Below, in pieces: positions 24,110-36,309 of a stretch of DNA of 64,000 nucleotides. Under the pieces are notes generated by a model. That model did not search any database, was not told the DNA's origin, and saw nothing but the letters and a program-made list of their open reading frames with translations. The stretch lies in the NCBI RefSeq assembly GCF_019925205.1, contig NC_083568.1, forward strand, positions 8,802,393-8,866,392, written 5' to 3'. Within the stretch, counting starts at the first letter, position 1; each line of letters starts with the position of its first letter. A program made the position numbers and the translations under genes. Origin of the DNA: Metopolophium dirhodum. Lineage: Eukaryota; Arthropoda; Insecta; Hemiptera; Aphididae.

Positions 24110-25860
24110 TTCACTGATATAAAGACAAATAATTGTTGTACCATTTAGTAAATTTTAGTATATTAAAATTATCGAGCAACCAAGATAATTATGCTTGGTA
24201 AAATAAATTTAAAAGCAAATTCATTACTTTCAAAAAACCATCCATTTTAAGACTTAATTTAATTGTAATAAATGTGAATATATTTGATATGTAAGGATTA
24301 ATATCCTCTAATAAAAAGACACGTTATTGTTATAATTTAGTACATTTTAGTACATTAAAATGAGCGATCTATCAATGTATGTATGGTAAACTAAATTAAA
24401 AGCAAATTATTGAGACTATTCTTTTTCTTTTAATAAAACAATCTATAGTTAATAGTTATGTATCTTACATATACCGTTTATATCTTAGATAGGTACCTAT
24501 CTAAAGAAATGTAGAGTTTATAAAAGCTAGCAGTTTAATATATTATGCATGATAAAAACATACTTAACAATTTAAACTTAGAGAACATTATTCGTACTAG
24601 AGGTTCAAAGAGAGTTCAATGGAATAATAAATTATATGTATATATTTACTCTATCTCTATATTTATTACATTATTAAATGAGACTAATGTTTAAACAAAT
24701 TAATTAAAAAAATAGGTATGTTAAAGTATTCATATGCTCAAATTGGTTAAAAATAGTTGGTTTTGTGCAAATAACCCTGTGAAATATAACTACAGCCTAA
24801 AAGTCTTTAAAAAGTTAAGTTATATCAATATAGGTACCAACTAATTGTTTAAAACACTCGCAATACTTTTATTTGCAACAAGTTATATATAATACAATAT
24901 GACTATGACTGTCATTTTAGACTTTTTTGGTCCATGCCATAGGCTTAAATGAGTTCAATTGTCTTCTACAATGTATTGGTTTCTATATTTATTACACTAT
25001 TAAATGCGACCAATGTTTAAACAAATTAGTAGAAAATAATTATAAGGCATTCATAAGCCCTCAAAATGGTTGCTTCTGTATGAATAACCTTGTAAAATAT
25101 TACTCCATTAAAGTTTTAAAGTCAAAAAGTTATAAACTGTATAATTTTATTAACACAAACCAACAAAAAACCATACATGCAAATATGTATTAAGTAAATT
25201 GCTGAATCCTATGAAATTATTACCCATGGTCAGGAATTAAAGCAAAATAATGTTAAACACATTATAAATATAGATATTCGGGTGCTGAAATATGCTGAAT
25301 TGTGCCACTTTTCATTAAAGTGAAAATGTATCATCATACATAACAATATGAATATGGAAATATAGTTTAATAAAAAAATGATGTCACATTTGAAGTCTTA
25401 TGAACAAAGACTTTAAGAGAAATTAAACATTGCTTTTTTATAATAACTTACCATACATAACAATAGACTTTTTTCTTAAACTGTTTGAAGGAAATGGATC
25501 ATTTTAATTTTAATTTAAATCAATGGGCTAAATAAAAATTAAACAAACGAAAAATGCACATTGAATTGTACTGAAAAAGCTGATTTGAAATTTGAAATCA
25601 TAGATAGGTATAAATGTACAATGACTTTTAGAGAAATTGATGAATACTCGAGAATAATGACGGCTATGGAATTTAAAAAAGTCTTATTCAAAATGATTCA
25701 ACGTGTCTACATTTCAAGAATTACAATTTTTCTAATTCTTTAGAAATTATTAATCATGAGTCATGAGTCAGGAATTTAAGTAAAATAAAGTTAAATACTT
25801 TAGAAAATCTAGATATTTAGGTGCTGAAATAGTATACATATATACTCATATAGTCATATA
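24110..25860. repeat. Old, decayed array of direct repeats
   Basis: Several segments recur with heavy divergence: 24,120-24,240 against 24,290-24,410 (TTTAGTACATTTTAGTA-like, then GGTAAA.TAAATT.AAAGCAAATT); 24,655-24,810 against 24,975-25,130 (TATTTATTACA.TATTAAATG, CCAATGTTTAAACAAATTA); 25,205-25,305 against 25,745-25,840 (CAGGAATT.AAG.AAAATAA.GTTAAA, GATATT..GGTGCTGAAATA). This suggests an ancient duplicated unit, perhaps a dead element. The 60- and 88-codon frames here start at TTG and have no known motif. Confidence 0.45.
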
Positions 25861-25869
25861 TACTAATAT

Positions 25870-28020
25870 AGTATACACACGGCTTGGCAATGTTATTTTA
25901 TTTTCGTCGAAGACAAAACTGCCAAAAATGAAATCAGCCATTCAGAACAGTACGAAAAACTTTCAGTTTTCAATATCCATTACACCGTGCAGAAACTTTC
26001 AGGACAGATGTCTTAACGACAATTTAAATAGTCATCTATCTCATCCTCTAACGATTCACATTTAATGAATTTCCCGTTCTTTCAACAAAAAAAAAAAGAA
26101 AAAAGAATTCAGCGGAAACATTGAAAACCCGATTCATTTTTATATTTTGCATTCTGCAAACGGTCGTGACTCCACAAACTCGTGAAAAATATCTAAAAAA
26201 CCATCTTTTGAAACCTATTTTGTTATTATTTTTTTTTCCATAAAAACAAATGAGGCAAATCGTAATGTATCTTAAATACGATAGTTATTCGAATTTGGTA
26301 CCTATCTATCCATTTTTCAGATAAAACGCAGTCACTAGCCGAGGTACCGACATCAAATTATTCAATGAAGATCGAATACATTATTATTATATCATTTTGA
26401 TATGTGCAACGAGTGGGTATAGGTAATGCAGTACGTAACTCAGTTTATACGACTTTCCAGTAGAAACCAATTAAAGTTTGAATTACAATTCTTATATTCT
26501 TATATTTGTTGGTTCTATTGAAACTTAAAAAACTCCTTATTTGTATAGAACTAAGACATGGGCATTTTACTATAATATAGGTACTTGGTTTTTGAAGTTT
26601 GGACATTCCCATTTATGTAAGAAAATTAAAAAAAAAACTCCTTAGTATTTTTGTTCTGATAACTCCGTCAGAGAAACTAATTTGGTAAATAAGTTCCGTA
26701 TTTTGTGTATTATTCAAAAACAACTTCACGTAGGTGACATAATATTTAGTAGGTAAAATTATAATTATTTAAAACAAATGATTATACAATATATTGTTAT
26801 GGTATAAGTCTTAAAATAATTATACATATAATATGCTCCATTCTTAGACGCATTGTTTTTATTTTATTCACAGCTCGTGGTGGTAACATTCTTGTTAATA
26901 TTGTTAAAGTTTGATGGTAATTATATAGTGCCCCGAAAACTATTTTGTCGACAAATGAAAGCCATTCTATTAAGTTTTAAACAATGATTAAATAAACATT
27001 AAATAATTAATGATTTTAATAACAGTTGAATGAGTACAATTATTTCTACCGATGCATTATAATATGTACGCACAAAAAAGAATAAAAAGTTCACTCAATA
27101 AATATTTATAATATATTTATAAATCAGACGAATTTGTTGATTATCATTCGTACCTACCAATAACATATTATATTGTATAGAAATAAGTGATAGGTATTTT
27201 ATGATTTCGGACAAATATAATAATATCAATATCATTTTTTTTTGTTTTTTTCTAAACTTGTTCATTGGTAAACTATTGACGTTTTCGATCAAAATATAGG
27301 TGCACTAAAAACCATTTAATTTAGTGGAAAATATAAATCAAAATAGATTTATTATTAATGAACTATTGATTCCGCCGATGATTCCTATCCGCGCCAGCCT
27401 AGTACTTATAGTTTAATAAATAATATTCATAACAAACAAAAACAATATCATCATTTTCACAAAGTGTGTTTAAATATTATAATGTACATAGTATGGTAGA
27501 CAATAGAGTGTTCTGAATTGTTTTCGATAAGAGACGTTAAAATAATAATATGTGGAGAACATTTTGATATCCGACCTTTTGTTAAAAATTAAAATATTTC
27601 CACTTACCTACGTCTTTTATATCACCATGCTATTTGAAATCCTTAAGGACATGTAAATACAACAAGATCAAGTTAAAGCGAAAGTTTATTAAACTTCTGA
27701 ATATCACATGTAGGTACATTGTAACTTTAAAATGTGTCTATTAGCAGCAATGGAAATTATAAAACACAAAGTTTTGTCTCGTGTAAAATAAACATTTCAA
27801 AGTCTCAAAGTCCAAAGATACCTACCTATTATGTTATCATTATTTCAGCTGGGGATGGTTGAGGTGAAAAACGTATAGACGAAATAAATTGGGGTTGAGT
27901 CCTTTGGTAAAACACAGTGCAATAAAATAGTACTATAACAGATCGTCCTGTAAGTCGATTCCTGAAAAAATCAAGTTGTATAAAAAAAGTTTTATACAAC
28001 TATTTCTTACACTATATTGA
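25870..28020. other. AT-rich stretch without a recognisable gene
   Basis: No bounded repeat, RNA gene or coding frame recognised. Confidence 0.45.
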
Positions 28021-28028
28021 GGTTAGTA

Positions 28029-28185
28029 CAGAGAAACCTCCGCTAACGGACACCTCTAAATACCGGACATTTTTTTGGAAACAAACTACCTACAAACTTT
28101 CTACAAACTGAAACCCCTGATAGTGGACACCTTTGTAGACAATATTTCAGTGACCGAGAGTGTCTGGTACTTAGAGGTTTCCCTG
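28029..28185. mobile_element. pogo/Tigger-like MITE with TA target
   Basis: Left end CAGAGAAACCTCCGCTAACG (then GACACC), right end ACTTAGAGGTTTCCCTG, giving an imperfect inverted repeat CAG.GAAACCTC. TA lies directly outside both ends (28,027-28,028 and 28,186-28,187). The CAG start, TA target and short length fit non-autonomous pogo/Tigger elements of the Tc1/mariner superfamily. No transposase. Confidence 0.65.
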
Positions 28186-28199
28186 TAATACTATAATCC

Positions 28200-30060
28200 T
28201 TAAAAAATCACGTTTATAAATCTGTAAAAGCTGAGCGGATGACAAGAAAATGTCGCGTCTAATTTATCATTTTAACTGTGGTAAATTTTGGTATGCATTT
28301 TTAATATTTTTAAATGTTTATAAATTATTTTTATGGATTTTTTTTTTTTACAAAATTTTATTTTTTAAGACTTAGATCATTAAAAAAATTGATATTTTAT
28401 AGAACATGTTTTTTTTAGAATTCAGTGATAATCATACTTGATAAAATATTTGTGTCTATATTATTTTTTTTAATTAAAAATTGTTGTTGATTGTCTAATT
28501 GTTAGAGTGATAGTCAGAAAAATTTTAATTGTCATCAAAGACTTTAACGTATAAATTATTGTATTTAAGTAAATAAATAATTGATTTACCAAAACAATTG
28601 CATTTATTTCATGGAAGCGAAGGTAAAATAATCTAATGGTTTCAAATTTCTGACAAAAAAATAATTAAAAAAGATATTATTTAAGATATTAATCGGTGGC
28701 TTGGTACGAAGTTGCTGGGAAGTCAAACAGTTAGTTTGACTATTTTTAATTGCATTCATTTAGTTAGGTATATAACTTGCATTATTGTTATGGACTTACA
28801 TACGTATACGAACCAATACGCAAAAGCGGTGATTAATTAAAATATGTATCTAGTTTAGCTTATATTAGGTACCCAAAACCACGGCGGTCGCCTTTTATAG
28901 TGAAATATAATTTAATGTTCTCTAAATATTTATTGAGTTATGATAAACGTAGTCCCACAGCGACAAAATAATTTTCAATATAATATTTTGTTGGGTTTTT
29001 TTCACCCAATTATTTTATACCTAATTGCGATTCGAATTGTATTTACTTCTCGTCGAATCAAAAATGTCGTTTGCGGTAGCATAAATATAGTTACGGTTAT
29101 ATTTTTGCTAACATTTTGCACAGATTTAATTTTTTAATAAAAACGTAACATTTAGGCGTGCAATAAATTTATGGAAAAAAGCAGATTAAAAAAGTTTCAT
29201 AAACACCCATAATTTATTGGTATTAGCCACTGTTGCAGAACACCTGCAGTTATAATCATAATTTTAGTAGGTTTTGGTCTTCAAAACAAAACATCGAAAT
29301 AAAAACCGACTAGTTGTGAGTGTTGTGACTATTGGTGAATGATGTGGTTGATTTTAAAATTATTTTCACAAATTTATATTTTGTTTCTGTAAATTGTGTA
29401 ATATTGTAAAATGTAAAAGCCTAACTTAACCTACACACATAATCCGTTTAGTTTTATACACAAACAAGACTACGGGCAAACAATATGAAGGTATACAGCC
29501 ATTAGGACAAATATAGAGGGTGGGCCGCGGGGTAGCCATCCAAATCAAGTCCTTTTTTCTACGATTTTGAATTTGAACTCAATAAAATTAAAATGTCGTT
29601 CTTTTTGTACTGCAGTATGTCTGATGTGCTTATCATGTATAAGCATAGACAAAACTAATTTTTATGATTTCCGTAGAAATTGTGGTGAGAGAATAATATG
29701 ACCCGATGTAATATTTCGTCACATAATAATAATATATATCAATATAATATGTGTGTTTGTCAGCTGTACAATTTACTCCGTTTTGACTGTTATAAAATAT
29801 ATATTGAATGTAAATTATGTAAATAATAATTTGTAACTGTACGTCGATGACCATAGTTAAGCTAGTCTAAACCCCGCATTTTTTCAAAATCAATATTAGG
29901 GTGAACTCAATTCTTCTTCAGAAAAATTTGGCCTATTTAATTGACATTTGATGCGAACGTCAGTATGTTCCTGTAAATTATAACTATAGGTCTCCTTATT
30001 TCACGTGCAATTAAAGTTCGATTTACAAGACCCGTCGCTTAAAATGTTCAGTGAATTCAC
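28200..30060. other. AT-rich stretch without a recognisable gene
   Basis: Nothing supported. A small GC-rich spot (GGGTGGGCCGCGGGGTAGCC) lies at about 29,519-29,538 without further structure. Confidence 0.45.
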
Positions 30061-30079
30061 TCATACGATAAATATAGAT

Positions 30080-30905
30080 TAGATTAGTTTAATAACTTGC
30101 GATAACACAAAGCTTAACCACAGATTAATTAATGAAAAACATTTAAATTTAATCTGTGGCATAACTAGTTGACCATCTGATATGAGTAGACTGATAAGAG
30201 TATAGACCACCCGCTAGAAATCATTGGTTAAAAATTAACTACTTTTTTTTTGAAAAATGAATAATTATCGTTGATATAAATAGTAAATAATGTATACATT
30301 TTCAATTGATACCAATAACAATCATTCACAAGAACAACTACGACTTCACGTGAATAAGATTCCGATACGTCGTGTTCACGTGTTTTAGTATTAATCGCAG
30401 ACATCAATAGTACCTACGTGTTTTATTTTGTTACATTCGCGTGTTCACGATATCCGTGTTTGTATTCACTTAAAAAAATAAGACCCCTTACTTATTTTTC
30501 CATTTTTATTCGTAGATGATTGTGTTTACATAATAATACACACAAACTACATGTTATAGATCGTATTAATTTAATAATCAATTACACAAAGTATAACTAG
30601 TTGGGTTAGGTGCCCATCATGCAATATCTGACTTCCTTCCGGAGGCCATTAGTTAACAATTATTTCTTTATGTAAAACGAATAACTATTTTTTATGTAAA
30701 TAATAAATAATATTAATTTTCGGTTGATAACTTAATTGGTAAACTATAATTCACGTGAATATAATTCCGATACGTCTTCATAACGTGTTTTACCATTAAA
30801 ATTCACAATATATTATACCAATCATTCGTGTTTTATAGTGTTACGTACGCGTGTTTACGATATCATTGTACACATATTATGTTCGTATTCACTTAAAAAA
30901 GTAAG
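30080..30905. repeat. Tandem duplication, period about 420 bp
   Basis: TTCACGTGAATA.GATTCCGATACGT-type blocks recur (about 30,340 and 30,750), as do ACGCGTGTTTACGATATC/TCGCGTGTTCACGATATC and GTATTCACTTAAAAAA (30,464 and 30,886). Upstream blocks ACACAAAG..TA and ATAACTAGTTG also recur. Copy 1 carries a 42-bp palindromic insertion at 30,118-30,159 that copy 2 lacks. Confidence 0.6.
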
Positions 30906-31133
30906 ACCCAAATATTATAACACATAATTATAGGTACATATTATAGCCAGAGTTCAACTACTATAAGCGTGCATAAAATATATCCTTTGGGTACACCAGA
31001 CACTTGGTAGTCCTCTTTCGACATTCAAACTTTAACATTTCTTAAATAAAAATACAATTTTTAATGCTATTTAAAACTGTTGGATATTTATTTTGATTTT
31101 CTACCATTTAAGCTAATAAAAATAAAAAATAAA

Positions 31134-31615
31134 CGGGTAAGTGGATGTCACTCTGCTGTAGAGTAGGTTACAGGTGGGTCAATGTATAATGGATTGTATT
31201 AAACTTGAATTCAATGATATAATATCATTGTATAAGAAAAGCGTTTCTGAGCGGAGACGGTTTGTCAGTCTGAATTTTTTATATTGTTATTATTTATTAT
31301 AGCCTGTAAGTTGAATTGATATTATAATATTATAATTTTTTATTCGTTGGTACGGTGGTAAACAAAGCGTTAGAAATTAAAATCCCATTTTTTAGCGGTT
31401 TTTTTGTAATTAGTCGGTAGTTTTTCCAGCGTCATTAAATAAATATTGAGAAAATTGAAAAATGACCCGTTTAAAGTACCATCTTGATCCAATTTTCTAG
31501 AATACAAGGTACTATATGTTGAAATCAAAGTATTCCTTCTGGTAAAAGTTTTGTATACAAGATAAAAAAAAAATAATAATAAATACCATTTATTACCATC
31601 TCCGCTCAGAATCTA
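31134..31615 (+). repeat. Family A interspersed repeat, short copy
   Basis: Starts CGGGTAAGTGGATGTCACTC and keeps AATTCAATGATATAATATCA and GTTTCTGAGCGGAGACGG. It ends TCTCCGCTCAGAATCTA, so the inner inverted repeat TCTGAGCGGAGA pairs well. The interior differs from the copies at 20 and 59 kb, so the family has variable middles between constant ends. Confidence 0.65.
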
Positions 31616-31754
31616 AAATAAATCTAATAAGACTTGTAGTAATATTGACTATAGTAACTAAGTAATATTATAATAAATAATAATTATTATTATTATTCAC
31701 AATTTTCAACTATAAATAATTTAAACAAACTACATATTTTAAGATACTATATAT

Positions 31755-32035
31755 CAGTGGTTTCCAATTAATATGGAGCCACCGTACCCATAGCTAAAAC
31801 TTAAATTGGCCCGATGACCTTTCTTTTGTAAATACTTACTCTTCAATTTTAATAAATTAATTATCTACTTTTTTCTCAGTAAATTGAGTTTTAATATTCC
31901 GAAAATACCAGGAACAACAAAGGATTACGAATTTAATGATTTCACTAAAATAAAATAAAAATGAAAAATCACTACAGTAGACAACTGTGGACTCCCTAAC
32001 TCCTCAGCTCACGGACCACTAATTGGGAACCACTG
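31755..32035. mobile_element. hAT-type MITE with 8-bp target duplication
   Basis: Left end CAGTGGTTTCCAATTAATAT, right end CTAATTGGGAACCACTG, a terminal inverted repeat of about 17 bp with two mismatches. The flanks CTATATAT (31,747-31,754) and TTATATAT (32,036-32,043) agree at 7 of 8 positions. CAGTGGTT ends plus an 8-bp duplication are diagnostic of hAT. It has no coding capacity. Confidence 0.75.
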
Positions 32036-32049
32036 TTATATATTATAGT

Positions 32050-35000
32050 CTCCAGAACCACTGCAGTAAGAAATTAAATTTTAAACGTTTGACACTAACA
32101 TCAAATATTGTTACCTCACGTGAATAATATGTCAAAAACACCTAATGTCAATATTCGTAATTGAATGTATTAATAAATGTTGATATTATTAATAATTAAA
32201 TTGAATTTAATAATTACAAGGAAATACTATGCACTTTCTACATTGAACTATACACTGTTCGAAACTCCCATTTTCACTAATTAAGTCGCCCGGTGGCAAT
32301 GTAATTTTGTCTACAAAAATACGCTCTACGGGAATAACGATCATGTTGTACAGAATCAAACAAATTTGATAATTTTTTTAATTATAACGGGTAACATTTT
32401 ACAAACTCCATTTTTCAATATCAAACTTTATAATATGTCTACAAAATTAATGCAGTTTTATGCTTTTAATTTTTTTTTAATTATATAATATATTTACAAT
32501 TATTTGAAATAAAATAAAAAATTGAAGTTCAATACGGCCTGTAGAATTCTTATTCTTTCAGATAAAAAAATAGATAATATCAAAAGTCAATAATTTCACA
32601 AGGGCTGTGAATTATTCCTGTGAAGTTAATTGTTTTCAATATAATACACCATATCAACCCTCTCCCTCTGAAATAGAATTTCAGACAATTTTAAAAACCG
32701 GTAACCGGTAACAAACTCGATCACAATATTATAGCATTGTAATTTTGTTATAAATAATATCAATTTATTATTTGAAAATTTCTTATTTTTGTTTTTTAAT
32801 TCCTTTTGAATGTGTGGAGAAAGAGGCTGGTGCCTAAGATCAATTCGCATGACCACCCCCTCCCCCCCACCATTAACACAACTAATCCTGTGCTCGAGTG
32901 TAACGCTTGTCACAACGACGACTGCAGACATTTAAGATTACACATAGGAGTGTTATCGTAATATAATAATATATTATGTCCAGTCACCTAAATTTAATAT
33001 TACGGTCGTCGTTGAACACGTTTATGATGTTATATTATTTTCATTTGACTATTTGACGAGCTATTGGTTAGGTTATCATATCATCCTATGTAGTGACCGT
33101 ATACCTTTTTTTTTTTTTTTTTAGTGACCGTATTCCTACACATAAGTACAGTCACTGTATTATATTACAATATCTACAGCGTTATCCATATCATTCGTGG
33201 ACCATTTACCCACCGATATTGACAAAGGGAACCGCCCTTGTTATTAATGGTAACATTGTGACCTGGCGGAAATGCGAATATCAACTAAACACGCGATAGA
33301 CGATCAGACGTCTAACGGTTGTCGAATATTAACCTCACTTAATGGTCGTCATATTCTACTTAGGCGTTATTGGCCCGGTCGCAAAACGTAGGTATATAGG
33401 CATGTGTACTATTTTCTACCTTTAAATGAGCTCGTATGATAATATTATGTTACTATGTATAGAATTATAATATGTCGGGAACTCGGGAACCATAATAATG
33501 GATAGTCTCAGTTTTTCCGAATTTTCAGAAAAACCGAAAACCAGCTGTTCGTCGCTAGGAATTTTGGAAAATCTCTATAGCGTATCTCTTTGAATAATTA
33601 TTAACTCAGAAAACGGTGTGCTGCGTCTCACTGCAAAGATGTTTTTACCAACAATTAATTTTAACTTGAAATTCGTGAGATTTTGACTGATGGAGTAATA
33701 TTTGCACTTTAGATGCGGGCCATTATATCTGATTGGCCATGACGATAAACGATTTTAGATAGGCCACGATACTATTTCGATTTTTCTCAGTATCGTTCTA
33801 ACTTCAAAACTAAAAACATGGTCTCAAGTGTGTTGTTGGTATACAAAACGGAAATTCGGATTTTCTTAGATTGGCTCCAATAGTTCTTAAGTGACGATAT
33901 ACTGGGTAAGTTATTATGCGTATAATTTTCTGAAAATTTAACGTATCAGAATCAAAATTCATTCGAGTAGTTTTTGAGCCATTTAACTTTGTGTTCTAAC
34001 TTCTAAGGACATAGGAGATATTTAGATACGGGGGCTATGGTGATATGAACATTTTAGTCATTAATATATAAATCTATCAACATAAATAATTTATAAAAAT
34101 GTCTCAAGTAATAATAGTTTCAATATTATGTCTACTTTATATTTTTCTAAAGCTATTTTTAAGGACTATTATCCTTAGTACAAACATTTTAATAACTAAG
34201 ACAGTTACTTTTTAAACTTCCGAAAATCTAATATTGTATTATTATTTTTTACTTTTTAGGATAATATTACCTACTACGCCCATAGCTAATAGGCTAACCT
34301 ATACATTTCAATCAGCTTTTCATAGCATAGGAAAACAATCTTTTTACGTTTTTATGGTTTATATCTTACAATACATTTTCAGAGTAATAAATATTTATTT
34401 AATTAGTTTCAATACAATATTTTGACGAACACGAAAGTCACCGATTAAAAATAAAATATTCCAAATACAAAATACAAAATATACAAGTGCTTACGAAAAC
34501 AAGATATATTTGACATATTATATCCACAATTTATTTTTTGTAATTTACTACCTACCTACTGCAATGGATGTCTATATGTTTTTTAAACCACATTCAGTTA
34601 TTATAGTTTATAGTGTTTATACTATGTGAATATCCAATATCAAACATAGTTCACAAGTTCAGAGTTGAGCTTTATACTCATTAAAAGTTTATTGGTACTT
34701 TTGGTGTTGTGATACCTGTATGGAAAAATGAAAATAAAATGGTTTATTTCCTTTGAAATTTGTTCGTTTACACCACTTCTATGCCACACTTTAAAAACTT
34801 TGTACGTTTAGGTATAAATAAATATATCTTCGACATTTTTTGAAATATATTCATAAATATTAAAAAACGAAAACATTTTTTTTCAAACTTCAAATACAAC
34901 TACAATATTTTATGAGTCAGGACTTAGCGGTTTTCAACCTAGTACTCGTACAAAATCTCGGTTTGAGGAAAAAAAATCAGAACTAATATTAAAATTGTAA
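32050..35000. other. Stretch without a recognisable gene
   Basis: Holds a poly-T run near 33,104-33,122, an ACCGGTAACCGGTAAC repeat near 32,696-32,711 and, at about 33,480-34,030, a patch of more balanced composition that I could not assign. Confidence 0.4.
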
Positions 35001-35008
35001 TATTCTAG

Positions 35009-35281
35009 AAGGCTATATTACATAATGGCATGGCTTTTGTTCGTAAATTAATAAACGGTAAACTATCCTGCCCAGAATTTCTGATGAAGATAAACTCTAA
35101 AATTCCAACTTTCAATTCTAGAAATAATAGCCCTTTTTTAGTGTCTCAATGCTCGACCAATTTAATTAAATGTAGTCCCGAGTATCGCCTTTTAGGCTCT
35201 TGTAATAATAATGTACCTAACTTAGATTTTTCTTTTGATTCACAATTAAAAAACATGATAATGAACATGAATATTAGTTAA
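35009..35281 (+). pseudogene. C-terminal end of a non-LTR retrotransposon ORF2 (5'-truncated)
   Basis: After TAG at 35,006 the frame reads KAILHNGMAFVRKLINGKLS then CPEFLMKINSKIPTFNSRNN, SPFLVSQCSTNLIKCSPEYR and LLGSCNNN, ending at TAA 35,279-35,281. A helix with LHNG, a CPEFL motif, I..KIP.FNSR.., SQC.TN and SP..R is the pattern seen after the reverse transcriptase domain at the very C-terminus of Jockey/I-type ORF2 proteins. The reverse transcriptase and endonuclease parts are absent. The family level (Jockey versus I) is inference. Confidence 0.6.
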
Positions 35282-35450
35282 ACCTACGTGCATTTATTGT
35301 ATACCTATTATATTATAATATTTGTTGCTTTTGTTTCTCTCCCTCTCTCTTCTTTGTTTAAATATTAAATATTATTTCAACAACCTCTTGTACGACTATA
35401 ATAACTATGGCAGTACTATTTACTCCTTTGGGGTGCTTTAAATAAATAAA
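35009..35450 (+). mobile_element. 5'-truncated LINE copy (Jockey/I-like)
   Basis: Comprises the ORF2 tail above, a 3' UTR with a pyrimidine-rich CTCTCCCTCTCTCTTC segment, and an end of the form GGGGTGCTTTAAATAAATAA. Loss of the 5' part is the usual outcome of incomplete target-primed reverse transcription. A LINE of this type could have supplied the machinery for the SINEs nearby, but the SINE and LINE 3' ends are not obviously alike. Confidence 0.55.
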
Positions 35451-35637
35451 TGAGATTATGTATAAATAGTGAATAAACGTGCGTACGATAATTTCTTGTT
35501 CTATGTCTGTGACTGAAGGTTACCAGCCAGATATTGACATTTTGTATTGTTAATTCAAAATAACAAAACGTTTTCATTCAAATTTCAAGTATGTATACCA
35601 TTGTATTATCATTAGGTAAAATAATAATTAAAATAGA

Positions 35638-35919
35638 GGGACGTAGTGGCTGAGTGGACTAAGGCGTCGGCTGCGGCACAGCCGACCCGAGTTCGATACC
35701 TCGGTCGCCGGCGGCATTTTTCTTCGGGCAAGTCACGGTGTCCGGAGAACAAGTGCCGCCATCCCCCACCCGGGCATGGCAGATACCTATGGGTGCCCAA
35801 ATTAAAAGTTCTGCCAAAACAAACACACACGTGTAAAACAAATCAACAGTACCCTCCCCTACAGTACCACAGGCTAATGACCTAGTAGTCGAAGCTTCAA
35901 CCCTAATAAAAAAAAAAAA
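35638..35919 (+). mobile_element. tRNA-derived SINE, copy C (best-preserved head)
   Basis: The head keeps a tRNA-like A box (TGGCTGAGTGG, 35,647-35,657) and B box (GAGTTCGATACC, 35,689-35,700), resembling the Ser/Leu class. The family body follows (GGCATTTTTCTTCGGGCAAG, GTCACGGTGTCCGGAG, CACCCGGGCATGGCAGATAC) and a CTAATAAA plus poly-A tail. The flanks are near-identical: AAAATAATAATTAAAATA before, AAAATAATTAAAATA after (3-bp indel), so a target duplication is likely. Open frames across it are incidental. It is not a functional tRNA gene: no acceptor stem closes. Confidence 0.85.
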
Positions 35920-36027
35920 TGGAAAATAATTAAAATAACAATATTTTTCATAACAAAAAAAAAATGTAATTAATTAAATAAGTTCTTTAACCAAAAACAT
36001 TAAATACCTCTATATAATGAGTAATAA

Positions 36028-36292
36028 GGGGGGACGGAGTGGCCGACCCGAGTTCGATACCTTGGCCGTGGGCGGCATTTTTCTTCGGGCAAGTCACGGT
36101 GTCCGGAGAACAAGTGCCGCCATCCCCCCACCCGGGGCACGGCAGAAACCTTTTCTAATGGTGCCCTATTAGAAATTCTGCCAAAACACAACACACATGT
36201 GTACCAACCTACCCAATTTAAAAACCTACAGTGCCCTCCCCCACACCCAATGGCCTATGTTGCCGTGGGTTACCCAATAAAAAAAAAAAAAA
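36028..36292 (+). mobile_element. tRNA-derived SINE, copy D, head internally deleted
   Basis: Begins GGGGGGACGGAGTGGCCGAC then CCGAGTTCGATACC. Relative to copy C about 35 bp between the A-box start and the B box are missing, so the A box is destroyed. The body and tail are intact, ending in CCCAATA plus poly-A. The 12-bp target duplication AATGAGTAATAA is exact at 36,016-36,027 and 36,293-36,304. Confidence 0.85.
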
Positions 36293-36309
36293 AATGAGTA
36301 ATAACCATC

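Noticed and set aside
35638..35720. A tRNA gene (Ser/Leu-like)
   Set aside because: A and B boxes are present but the 5' and 3' ends do not form an acceptor stem, and the sequence continues into the SINE body shared with three other copies.
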